Assembly (NCBI GenBank): GCA_037043455.1
Contig: JAWPHD010010213.1
Coordinates: forward strand, 1 to 64,000
Direction of reading: 5' to 3'
DNA length: 64,000 nt
Source of the DNA: Cyrtodaria siliqua
Lineage: Eukaryota; Mollusca; Bivalvia; Adapedonta; Hiatellidae
Shown here: one piece after another, positions 34,655 to 47,700 of the stretch
How the letters are laid out: each line of letters begins with the position of its first letter
Position numbering within the stretch: the first letter of the stretch is position 1
Translations under genes and position numbers: made by a program
The notes under the pieces: generated by a model
Told to the model about the DNA's origin: nothing
The model's input: the letters and a program-made list of their open reading frames with translations, nothing else
Databases searched by the model: none

Positions 34655-34945
34655 TACAGTGGCATACTGTAAACCGGAAATGTGTCCATGGGACACGGAA
34701 ACCCCCACTGAAAACAATCAGTGGAAAGCATAAAAATTTATGAAACGGGCCATAACTCAGGTAATACATGTCAACGCGGAATCGATAAGCACATCTTGCC
34801 ATCATAGGTAAGCATCATGTAAATTTTTGAAACAATCGGTTGAAAACTGTGGGAGGAGATAGATACACAACCTTTTTGGGACGGTCACTCGGACGGACAT
34901 GGCCAACACTTTATGATCCTTCACCATTCAGTAGTGGGGGCATAA
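34655..34945 (-). repeat. Dispersed repeat (GTGTCCATGGGACACGG family)
   Basis: Contains AAATGTGTCCATGGGACACG, CGGTTGAAAACTGTGGGAGG and CACTCGGACGGACATGG, shared with tandem-like copies at 61650-62250. Class unknown; orientation arbitrary. Confidence 0.65.
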
Positions 34946-34999
34946 AGACAACAACACCCAATTGTTTCCAATCCAGTCATCTGCGCATTGCAGCAGAAT

Positions 35000-35305
35000 T
35001 GAAATGAATTGGGGTTTTAAGGCGCACCAACACATGAAAAGTTATATGGCGCCTAATAGGAAAGAACATGCCAGGCTCAACCTCCATGTACAGCGATATA
35101 CAATATGGAGAATGGGCCTAGAACCTTCTCACCCTAAACTGTAGAGTTGCTTCAAATTCTATGTAGACCCTCCATTTACGCTGGAGCATGAACGAATTTT
35201 GAGGGGTTTTACCCCTCTGCCTTCCCCTCCAACGGGATCTGCAGTGGCCCTATTCTTTGCCCCGTAACCAAAAGGGGCCCCCAGGACCACACGGGGCTAC
35301 AGCAG
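35000..35305 (+). mobile_element. Dispersed repeat S2
   Basis: GAATTGGGGTTTTAAGGCGC, GTTATATGGCGCCTAATAGG, GGGCCTAGAACCTTCTCACC and a CCACACGGGG end. Diverged copy. Confidence 0.75.
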
Positions 35306-35442
35306 AACGGCAATGTCAAAATGTTGTCATCTGCATCAACACATGCATGTTGCAGAACTGATAAGTGAAGCTGTACAAGAAGGATGATAAAATATTCCAT
35401 TTTCACTATTAATGTTTGCTATCATGGCACAGATTGCGACCC

Positions 35443-35448
35443 TTTATT
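35443..35448 (-). terminator. Candidate ankmy2 poly(A) signal
   Basis: AATAAA on the - strand (TTTATT on +), about 270 bases after the ankmy2 stop codon. Confidence 0.45.
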
Positions 35449-35715
35449 GCACTTGGGCATAGCAAAAGTTAAAATAATTATGTACAAGGATGTTTATCCC
35501 CTTAATAAATCCTGATTCTGAAGAACCAGAATTTGTTGTAGGTACTATTGTCCACTATGTGACAAGTACTATTACTGATGTTAATCTAGTTTATAAGGAA
35601 CTATCCCCTGTTACTGTGAATGTCCTATGACTTTTGCTGAAGTCTAGTTATAAAGAACCGTCCCATAAATCCAGTTATGAAGTACTATCCCTTGCAGCTG
35701 TTATTGTATCCACAG

Positions 35716-35798
35716 TTAGTCTAGTTGTTCAGAAATATTCTGTACTCCTGTAATATTTGCTGCATCATAGACCGGTTCCGAGGGTTTTGTGGGGGAAT
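35716..35798 (-). CDS. ankmy2: ankmy2 last coding exon
   Basis: Strong acceptor (TTTCTTCTTCTTTACACAG|ATTCC). Two bases complete an Asp codon, then 26 codons and TAA. The tail [18 protein letters not shown] is unstructured. This C-terminal region is poorly conserved in the family, so the call rests on phase and splice signals. Confidence 0.78.
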
Positions 35799-38700
35799 CT
35801 GTGTAAAGAAGAAGAAATTAAATGAACAACCGATGAGAAATCAGTTTTTTAGAAATGTCACTGGGACTTCAGGTAGCCAAGTGTCAAAAAGCTTGAACAT
35901 TTTCACAGTATTAACTTATCTAATGAAATATACTCTGTATAAGGTGTAATTACACCATTGAGTTTGTGCCTCCGTGGTGTAGTAAGGTTTCCCCGCCTTA
36001 GTTAAAATTCATCCAAATGATGTACTGGAAATATTTATTAGTGTTTGTTGGAGATATTTAATTATAACTGACATAGACAGTAAAACGAATCTGAAAATAG
36101 AACGTGACATCGTTCAGCAGATTGGCTTTTCCTTACATGATAAGTAACTCCCTGCTTTTATTGCATTTTTCTACTGGTGATCACTCGATCGATGTTTTAA
36201 AATTGGAATTTTAAATTAAATGTGTTTTTTTTGAAAATGAATATTCAACAAGAAATGTTACAATGACAAATGCTCCCTAAAAGTTTTCTGACCTTTGACC
36301 TCCAAGTGTGACCTTGACCTTTGAAGTATGGACCTGATTCTTGCACGGCACACACCTTCTCAATGTGATAAACATTTTCGTGAAGTTTCATGCCATTCCT
36401 TTCAGTTATTTAAAGATATGGTTTAAACATGTTCATTTCGGACAGACGGACGAACGAACACAGGAAGAATGGTACAATTACTATATGCCTACCTTTGTGG
36501 GCATAATTAAAAATAACAATGAATTACATGAAAAAACTAGTTTTACCTTCAGGAGATCCTGTTTCCGTACTTTTTTTTTCCTTTTCCTTTCTCTCTCTTT
36601 CCTCATCTAGAATCTTATTTTTTTCTTTCTGTTCCTCAATTCTTTTGTAATCCTCTAGAAAATACAAAAACAATCAAAGATACATTACAGTATAAAACAA
36701 GAGACCCAACATGACCTGAGTACACTCTACTCACAAACATGGCTCGTTTAGCAATAAATGCAGTTAGGTATGTATTCTGTCAATCTCATTAAAATCAGGC
36801 CTTTTAGCACGTTACCATACTGTTCGCTACTAAGGATCTGTCCACGCTCCATTGTAGATTTCAGCCTACAAAATTGTTCGCTATTGACAGCTTCACTGCG
36901 CATGTCGCGTTTCATTAAAATGCTGTGGAGCAGTCTATGCGGAGTATTGAAAGAGACAATGTCCGCAATGTTAAGCTTATAAAACACAAAATAATTGCGT
37001 TTACAAACCTAATACACCAACCATTATTGTATATTTACTGATTGACGAGTATTTAATAGCAGTTCAAACATTTTTACCAATTCGTGGGATTGATCCCACA
37101 CTACTAAAATGACACTCATGGGTCAGCGGTCGAGTACGCTATCAACTGAGCTAAGCGGGCCAGATGTACTGTGGCTTACTATTTAGAATATCTAATGTCG
37201 TAACAATTTCGGTGGAATATATATTTTCAAAATACACGACAGCGATGATTTTCTTCGTATCTTGATGTACAACATGCCATTTAGTGCATCACTTTGAAGT
37301 TATCGTGCAATAACTCAGCAATATCACAGCAATAACACAGCAATAACACACGAAGACTTTATCTTTATTCGGATATAGATCTGTTTTATGTACATTTTCA
37401 TTTGTTCAGTTCACTCGAATGTCATATGAAGTGCATATGAAACGCGCAATTTCATTGGTTGAATTTAGTTGATCTTCTCATGAATACTGATTAGATGAAA
37501 GGTCAATCTGACGTGAGTTGTCAGATCCAATAGCGGAGAGTATCAAAGCTATTGGATATGATTTTAATGAGATTGGTATTCTGTCAATCGGATGCAAAAC
37601 AACCTAATATCATCTGTAGAGCAGTATCAGAGAAGATCTGTTTGTTTTGTTTACCATGATGCAGACACTTATTTTCCGTTTTGTCCAAAATGATGCAAAC
37701 TGCAACCATTTGAACAAACTTGGTATAGGACCAAAGGAAGTCAGGGGTGTAACTTGTTTAAGTTATTTTTGAAGGTTATTACAGTTTGGGGTGTTTTTCT
37801 TTCTTCAAATTAACTGCATCTGACAGGTTATTTTCAAATATGAATTCATTTGCATCTATTTTTAAATCAGTTTAATATCAAAACCAGAATTTTCCTGTAC
37901 CATGATTTTGTTCCTTGGTTCTTTTATCTTTGTTGATTTGCCAAATTATTTATGCAAGCTTTTAACGATGTACATGTTACATAACAAAATTGGTAATTAA
38001 CTGACTTAAGGGCAATCCTACCTAATGGTGCCATCATTATTCAATTAGATGGTTAAGTTTTCTGTTGAAAGGATTTTTTGCCTGGGCTTTATCACTGCAG
38101 AAACTGGTTTTATTACACCAATTTTTCACGAAAGTAACCTAAACAAGATACTCCAGTATTTCATGGCATGGCAATACATGATGTCCCCTAGGCCTACCGG
38201 TCAGATGTTTGACAGTAAATGTTTTTTGTTGGACCAGATCAAACAAAAGGCTATGATTTAGACAAATAACAAAGGCATGCTACATTTCGCAACCTTAACA
38301 AAACAAGTTTGAGTACATAATCTTCCTTACAAATTTGTAAAGGATATACCTCACGTGTTTTTTTTTAAATCCAGTAAATTTACAAACATATTACAAATGT
38401 AATATAATACAAGTAATAAAAATACATAAGCCAAGAATAAACATCAATTTCAAGTCATGTATTAACATATAACTCTATCTGAAGGGAACTATCAAATATT
38501 TATTGAGTATAAAGATAGATGCATTAAGCTCCCTTATTCAGCTGTATACACCTGAATTCTGTTACCATAACAACCACAATTTTGGCCATATCACCAAAAT
38601 AAAATTGTGTGCGAAATCTCTATAAGCCTACCTATGTACCAAGTTTTAATATCTTCTATAGTTTTAAAGTTATAGCATGATCCTATTTTGTGTGCATTTT

Positions 38701-41700
38701 TTAAACTATTTTGTTGCAATTGCAACCACAATTTTGGCCATATCAACGAAATTAAATAATGTGCATAATCTCCTTATGCCCCTCTACCATATGTAAAAGG
38801 TTTCATGAAAATATCTTATACTTTTTAAGTTATTGCAGGATTCAGTTTTCTGGACAGATTTTATTTTACTATTTTGTTGCCATAGCAACCACAATTTAGG
38901 CCATATCAATAAAATTAAATAACGTGCATAATCTCCTTATGCCCCTCTGCCATATGCAAAAAGTTTCATGAAAATATCTTCTATGCTTTTTAAGTTATCG
39001 CAGGATCCAGTTTTCCGGACGGACAGACGAGAGGTAAACCTATAGTCCCCTCAGATGAAACAATGGTAGGGGACTAACAAGTTATTTTACCTTTAATAAG
39101 TAAGAGGAATGAACTCTTACTCTGTGTCGAAGGGAAATCATTTTTATCTTGAAAAATTATTCAGTTATTTCAAAAATAACAAGAAACCCCTGACTGATAA
39201 GCCTTAGTGCAAAATATCAGACCTCAAACTCTTGTATTGCGGCAGTGGCGTAGTAATAGAGCATCCACATTTAAATACATGCTCAGGGCCTTCCCCAGGA
39301 ATTTTTTAAGGGATAGTGGCATTTAACGCGCGAGAATGGGTGCGGGAGGGGGCTCCCCCCGCCTGCATGTCGATTTTTTTTCATGTTTTGAAGTAAAATA
39401 CTGGTTTTGGCATACACATGACACATTTAAAACATGTTTTAAATATATCTTGTTTTAAATATATCTACCAGTCTGCCATAGATAGTACATGTATGACCAT
39501 TTGTTCACTGTTTTTTGTTTTTTTTCTGGAAAAAGATGATACCTCAACTTTATACATCGTTTCCTTTGCTGTTCTAGAATTTTTTTTATCTTGTAAACAC
39601 TTCATTATAAATGTGGTGAAGTTAAGTAGGAGTAATTGTTATTTTTAATTGAATAACATTTAAAAAAAAACACACTTGAAAACGCAGTGTCGTGTTTTTT
39701 AAGCATCCGAAATAAGGACTCCGGATTTACATCAACTTTTTACGCTGACATTGTCTTACGATAACTTAACGTCTAAGTAATGTTTACTGCATCAAGTCAT
39801 TAGCGTTTTCGGAAAAAAAAGGTAGGAAACCGTTACAAGTTCATTTAAATGTTATAAAATTGCTGCCTTTATTCATAATTAATCGTTTTAGTTTTAAACA
39901 CGAAAACACGGAAGCAAATTCAAAACCGGAAGTAACCTAAATTTATAATCTACAACCCCGAGATTCTTATAATTTTATGTGGTTATCGAATAATTTGCGT
40001 TTGTGAGATTATATTCTCATCATTATCTATTTAAAATCGCTATAAAATGGATGGAGGCACGTTAATTCAACGCTACAATAAAATATAACATAAGTAAATT
40101 GTTTTCACATTTGATTACGTAATAAGTTTACAGGTCATGTACGCATGGTTGAATTCTTGAATTAGACCCTTATCGCGGAGGTAATTAACATCTCTGCCCC
40201 TCTAATCCTTATGAAAACACTCCAATCAGGAGCTAAGGACGTATGCTTGTCAGGAGTTTATGCCTCAAGGCGTTTTTTGGTCAGATATGTCATTAATTAA
40301 CACTGGGAAATGAATGTTTTGACCCACTTTTAAGGGATCACGGCACGGTTTTAAAGGGTCGCGGTCAGATTAAGGATCGCGGCATGTCTGTTTCAAAAGT
40401 TAAGGGATCGCGGCGCCGCTACGCCATAAATGGCTGGGGAAGGCCCTGATGCTTGAAGTCCTGGGTTCGATCCCTTGCCGAGTCACACTAAAGACTTCGT
40501 AAAAATGGTACTAATAGCTTCCTTGCTTGATGCTCGGCGTATTAAGCGTACTGGTCGGCCTGGTGTCCGTATAATGTGACTGGGTGGGGTATAGTATCAT
40601 ATGTCTACAGTCTGTTTATTTTGGTGTGGCAGCACTATAAAGCTGAGAAGACCATGTTGTGATGACTGAAAGATTGTTAAAAGCGATGTCAAACCCTATT
40701 CGTACAAAATTTAATCTAATTCTTCTTATTTTCGCAGAAGATTTGTTGAAATTGTTCCAATATAACTTTAAATCATACCTGCTAACTGTTTACAGAACTT
40801 TTTATGAGTAGGCCAGTGTAAGGTTTGGCACTCCCTGTTGCAATAACAAACCTGCAAGGCAAATGAAAACATCCTAAATTGCATACGTAAACAACACATA
40901 CAAGACAAAATGTGGTAAAAGGCGAAACAAATATTGGTGATAATAAATTAAACTATATCATAACATTTTGTCCTGTCCTGGAGCTTTTCTAAAATGGAAC
41001 TGTAATTACACTGCAGCATGACTTTCCTTAATAGCCTGTAGGCGGGTGGTTTAACCTCCTACTATGGTTCGCAGACAGGCTATCTTTAGCAGTCCCCAAT
41101 ACAACAATAAACGGAACAAGAAATATCACTGTAAGTGATAAATGCCCCCGAAGTGTCCTTTGACCTCTATGTATGACCTTGGATTTAGTGCACGACATGT
41201 CGTTTGGTTGTGGTGAGCACTTGTGCCAAGTTATTTGAAAATCCGTCCAGGCAGGCAAAAGTTATTGACCGGACACCTCTAAGTGTGACCTTGACCTTGG
41301 GGCCACAGACCTGGATTTTGTGCGCGACAAATCGTCTTCTTGTGGTGAGCACTTGTGCCAACTTATTTGAAATCTGTCCATGAATGCCAGAGTTATTGAC
41401 CGGACACAATTTGACTTTTGACCTCCAAGTGTGACCTTACCTTGAAGACCTGGGTTTTGCGCGCGACACATCGACTTGTTATGGTGATCACTTTCGCCAA
41501 GTAATTTAAAAATCCCTGCAGGGGTTGTGACGTTACGGTCCGGATCCGAAATTGCGTACCTGTTTTTGACCTATGAACTGCAACCTTGACCTTTGAGGTA
41601 CAGACCTTGGTTTTGCGAGCGACACATCGTCTTGTTATGGTGATCACTTGTGCCGAGTTATTTAAAAATCCCTGCAGGGGTTGTGACCTTACAGTCCGGA

Positions 41701-44700
41701 CACGAAATTGCGTATCTGTTTTTGACCTATGAACTTCAAGTGTGACCTTGACCTTTGAGGTACGGACCTGGGTTTTGAACGCGACAATCGTCTTGTTATG
41801 GTGATCACTTGTGCCAAATTAATCAAAAATCCATTCAGGGGTTTTGAAGGTACAGTCCGGGCACGAACTGCGGAATGACGGACGGAATCCGGACGGTGCG
41901 ATTACTATATGCCCCCGAAACCTTTTCTAAAACTATAAAAAAAAATAATCTTACCCCGTTACCCTGTTACTTAAGAACAAAGGACAACCCTGTGTGCCAT
42001 CTTGAAAATAAATTACTTCATGAAAAATTATTTTCTCATGAGCTATCTCCGCGAAAAGGTGTTGCAAATAATACGAGTACAAGATTACCATTTTACACTT
42101 GGTGCATTTTTTTGCTTTCTGTTCCCCACATGTTGTACAGTCCTCCACCTCATCAAAGGTAAATTTCTGTCCATTTACACCTTGCATTAAAATGTTGAAA
42201 GAAGTAGGAGTATCTCCCTGTAAGACAAAACAACATGAATTATCTCCCTGTAAGACAAAACAATATGAATTATCTCCCTGTAAGAAAAAACAACATGAAT
42301 TATCTCCCTGTAAGATAAAACAACATGAATTATCTCCCTGTAAGAAAAAAAAACATGAATTATCTCCCTGTAAGATAAAACATGAACTAAAGGCTGTTTT
42401 TATCCACCAAAAATCATCCCTGCCAAGATTCACTGAAATCCATCCTTGGGTTTAGGAGAACTAGTCTGAACAAAGTTTCTGTATATGGGGCCATAACTCC
42501 GCCAAAAATCATTCAACCGTAACATGGTGATGATATGTGCAACTAGGCATGGTACTAATCATTCCTGCAAAGTTTCATTGAAATCTAGCCAGGGGTTCAG
42601 GAGATATAGTCCAGACAAAGTTGTCGTACATGCAACTTTTTAGCAAGAAATGTTGATTCTTCTGGATGATGGGAAGTATACGATACTGGTTCTACTTAGG
42701 AAAAATTGGTGGTCTGCTTCAACCAGTTTTGGCGGGCTCTGAGACCATATCATGCAGTTCACTGCTGTACTTCTGCAATGATTGCATAAAACCTTGTTTG
42801 ATGTTCATATTAAAATCGACTTACAATTTTGGTTTTGGACAGTTGCGTGACCATATTGCGCAGTAATATAGATTCTACATAAGAGAATTCTGCAGTAATA
42901 TAGATTCTACATCGGGGAACTCCTGCAAAGACCTAGTAAAACCTTGCTTGATGTTCATATTAAAATCGACTTACAATTTTGGTTTTGGACAGTTGCGTGA
43001 CCATATTGCGCAGTAATATAGATTCTACATAGGGGAACTCCTGCAACGCCTGCCTGATCAGTTTGTCCTGTAACTCTGGGTAACCATCCTCATCTCTTCC
43101 TGCCACAAGGCTGCAAGAAATAAAATTATTCCACATAAACAGTATATACTTATATAATAAGATCCTTTCAATATATGACAAGAGGCACCACCTGTCGGTG
43201 CAGACGCTCATCTGTCAAGTTTAATGATGCCGAAGTTTCAATACATTATGTAAAACAGTTTGAAAGATACAACCTTTTGTACAAAACGTTAACCAGGGAA
43301 CGCACTCGCATGATTAAATGGTGACATACCTCATCAGGTTTGAGCTAATAAATCTTTTAGGGTAGAATAAGATATCGTTTATATTTATATCTATTAACCC
43401 TTAACCCACTAATCACGACTATAATAGCCTTTGCGTCCATTGTAACCCAGATCAGCCTGGGAGTCACTCGCAAGGTTTACAATGTCTGGCTGCTGATCAG
43501 TCATTTTCCTCAAAACACGCCTTTATCACATAAATGGAATGGTCTTAATTCAAAGAAAGAACATATATTTAGCGGGTTAAGGGTTAAGATAAAATCGAAG
43601 CAGTTCAACCAAATTTGCAAAGCTATCGGAATGCTTATTGTAGTGCATCTATTTTCTTATAAATATTTTGCACGATGAATATTAAAACTTAGGTCAACCT
43701 GGCATAAAAAATATTTCTGTCTAAATAAAAATTCTGTCAAAATAACCTTGCATATCTTCCGGCCAATTTTTTTTCTCCATGTAGACAATTTTGCTTCTTA
43801 ATTTTTATATCACAACACAGAAACCACTTATTTTATCACATAACTTGCGGTGTGCGAGCGCAATAAAGCTGTGATGTATTTATCATATTACACTAGTCAA
43901 ATTAATATGTAAATGAAGGCCGAATCATCGTTCAGTATTTTCTGTTCAGCTCTTTGTACATCGGAATTGCTTCGACAATTTCCGTAACTGTTTAAAATAA
44001 CGGATTATGGATATCAACGAGTTAGTTGCGTTGTTTGGTGTCTTCAGAAAAGACTGAGTCAACATACGACATCACCATACAAACATATGACATCATCTTA
44101 TGACAACGCTATATAAGAGAGGCAGCTACAATAATACATGTTCCATATGAAGGCTTTTTAGTAGTTATGTAATAAATAGAATCTCACATTCATCAACTGA
44201 AAGTTTTAGAGCAATTAAGGCCTTTATTACCTAAAGTTATTGAGATTTCTTAATTTTTTGCAATCCCAGCAATAAGGAAAAAAGCAGTTTGGCTGTTAAA
44301 TATTTATTCCTATCGGATTCTCAAAACTAATGTTTTTTTATTTAACACTAAAAAATCCAGTTCTAATATATACTTTATGTAAACTGAACAAAAAAAGAAA
44401 CGTCCGACTTTTTTGCTGGTATTTCCATAGGCCAGTTTTTGAGGGCGTTTAAAAGCTTAAACAGCGTTTTAATAAAACAATGTTTGATGCTTGTAAGCAC
44501 ACTTAAGTGAGTACTAAATATCCCATTAAACAGTTTCAGTTTCAATTGTCGAAGCAATTACATATCAAATTTGCCAAGCAATAATAATTAAAATCTGCCA
44601 TCTACACAATCTGTGTTATGTTTTTTTGTGATTTTTTTTGGTAAGGGCTGTTCCAGGAAAAAAGCCCTGGGGGGGTCGGAACGAAAACGAATTAAAAATC

Positions 44701-47700
44701 TGTGGGTGGGGGGTGTCAGAAGAATTCTAATTATGTGGGTTGGGGGTGTCAGAAGAATTCGAATTCTGTGGGTGGGGGTGAAATGTAAATCGTATTGAGT
44801 TGTTGGAGGGTGTACATACATGTGATACCTCACGGCGTGAGATGAAATCTCACGGAATTCTAACCTTCCTCCCGGCCCCACGGAATTGTGTGAAAAACTC
44901 CCGTAAAATTGCTAAATCGATTTTTGTATGTTAGCAGATGTTGCTTCTAAAAATAGAATGAATTCAAGAATGACAACTCCTACGAAATTTCGTACTTCGT
45001 ACTCAATTAGATTCGTACTATTTTACATTGTACTCAATTTGATTCATACTATCGGTTATTTTCCAGAGGGGAAGTTATTAGGCAGCCAACCGTGCAGCCG
45101 TTTTTTGCACGGCCGTTTTTGAAAAATCGCGGCCAATATTTGGTGGTGTGGGTGGGGTAAAAAAAAAATTTTTTTTTTTTTTTTTTTTGAAACTCTTACT
45201 TTCTCAATATTTTTATGTTTTGTAAGTATGAAAATATAACAACAAACTTTAAAAGGACACTGTCTGTAAGTATTAAAGCACATTATTGAGCATAACCAAA
45301 TAACAGAGAAATGTTTATCAATTGTTATTAAATAAAACAGGATTGTTTTCTTTATGAATATGGACCCAGGCCTACAGGATTGTTTTCTTTATGAATATGG
45401 ACCCAGGCCTACAGGATTGTTTTCTTTATGAATATGGACCCAGGCCTACAGGATTGTTTTCTTTATGAATATGGACCCAGGCCTACAGGATTGTTTTCTT
45501 TATGGATATGGACCCAGGCCTACAAGATTGTTTTCTTTATGAATATGGACCCAGGCCTACAGGATTGTTTTCTTTATGGATGTAGCAATTATGCTAGAAC
45601 CAGTCCAGGTAAATACGTCACTTCCGGTTTGTAGCCTGGAATTCATTACAAATCCAGAGCTCATACAAGACAGACGTCAACCCAATACAGTGGAAAACCT
45701 CCATCTGACTGTGTCTGACTTCTGATTACGTGAGTTACCATTTGTAATCACTGTATAATATGTATATCTAGGGCAAGATTGCTTTAATGGCGTTGTCGGC
45801 AATAAAGTACCTAGAGGCACATATTGGGAAAATCCCACTTGTGGAATTCACATCGACAGCAAAGTTAGGCTCGATGCAGAATTTCGGTCTGTTGCCGATT
45901 AATTCGGTAGACAACTGTTGTAAACGACTGTTGTAGGTCATTTTATGACATTTTATGTCCGTAGCACTCTAAAAGAGAAAAAACTGTCGGTTTTTATCTT
46001 TTATTGTGTTGCGGTAAACGCAATTTGGCAGGAAGGCAGCCATACCATATCCGGCTTGCTCAACTTGGAAGCATGCGCAGTGATATGTATTTAAGACCAC
46101 GAGGCATTGCAAATTGTAAACATCCGTTTTGCAAACCGGAACATCAAAATCGAAATAAAAACATCGATTAATCAAAGGAAAAACATATAATTTAATACAT
46201 AGAAATCTTTAGAGTTCAAAATTATTATATGATAAACTTTAAAAGAAATATTCAAACTCTAAAATAAAATTATCATTATTATTTTTTTTATTACAGAGCA
46301 CTTTACTCTTACATTGCTCTTAAAGGGATATATACACTACAAGAATATTTTTTTTTTTTAAAGCGACGCTTACTCGCTCACACTAAACGAAAGAGATTGT
46401 CGGTTTCTTCTCTTTTGGTGTGTTGCGGTAAGTAAACTTTTTTAAAGGTGATATATTCTTTAGAAAGGGTACGTAATATTCAGGAATATATTTTTTAAAG
46501 GGATACTTACTCGCTTCCACTAAACGAAAGAAATTGTCGGTTTCTTCTCTTTTGGTGTGTTGCGGTAAGTAAACTTTTTTAAAAGGTGATATATTCTTTA
46601 GAAAGGGTACATAGTATTCAAGAATTTTTTTTTTTAAAGGGATACTTACTCGCTCGCACTAAACGAGGGAAACTGTCGGTTTCGTCTCTTTTGGTGTGTT
46701 GCGGTAAGTAAACTTTTTTAAAGGTGATATATTCTTTAGAAAGGGTACTTAGAATTCAATATTATTTTTTTTAAAGGGATACTTACTCGCTCGCACTAAA
46801 CGAGGGAAACTGTCGGTTTCGTCTCTTTTGGTGTGTTGCGGTAAGTAAACTTTTTTAAAGGTGATATATTCTTTAGAAAGAGTACATGGTATTCAAGATT
46901 TTTTTTTTTTTTAAAGAAACACTTACTCGCTCACACTAAACGAAAGAAATTGTCGGTTTCGTCTCTTTTGGTGTGTTGCGGTAAGTAAACTTTGTTTTTT
47001 AAACTTTTGTTTTTTATACACTTGTTTTTTTGGAAAAAAAAAAATAAATATTTAAAGGGACACTTACTCGCTCACACTAAATGAAAGAAATTGTCGGTTT
47101 CTTCTCTTTTGTTGTGTTGCGGTAAGGGATTTTTTTTATTTATTTTTTTAAAAAGAATATGTACACTTATGAACAATTTTTTAAAGGGACACTTACTCGC
47201 AAACACTAAACGAGAGAAATTGTCGGTTTCTTCTCTTTTATTGTGTGCGGTAAGGAATATATATATTTTTTTTAAAGGGATACTTCCTATATTGTTCGAA
47301 TATTTTTTTTTATTACTTTTAGATAACTGATATTTTTTTTCCACAGAGTAATTACATCTCTAACTGGTTCTAGTTAAAGTGCAGGACCACGAAGAGCATA
47401 TTAGTAACCATCCTAGTGTAACACCACAGGATGGTGGGATAAGGGATACAAGACAAAAAGCCTAGTGTGTCATCACAGGCTTATTCATCGATAAGGTTTG
47501 GTTTTCAATTAAATCAAAACTACCAGTTATCAATTATACAATATCTTTCGTTATTTATAAATATGTAAAATAATTAACAATGTAAGTAAAATTATCTTTC
47601 AGAAATTATGTAATTTTTCATTTTTTTATTTATTTTTTTTCTATTTTTTTATTCTCATCACTGTTAATTCTAATCATGTACTCGGGTCAGTCTCCTTCGG

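Noticed and set aside
35966..36002. tRNA-like GTGGTGTAGTAAGGTTTCCC
   Set aside because: Only an A-box-like fragment with no B box; too short to call.
37081..37162. Functional tRNA gene
   Set aside because: A box is perfect but the B box has mismatches and the anticodon arm does not pair properly; better as a SINE head.
41028..41647. Overlapping reverse open frames with similar peptides
   Set aside because: Translated units of a ~120-140-bp dispersed repeat rich in TGACC motifs.
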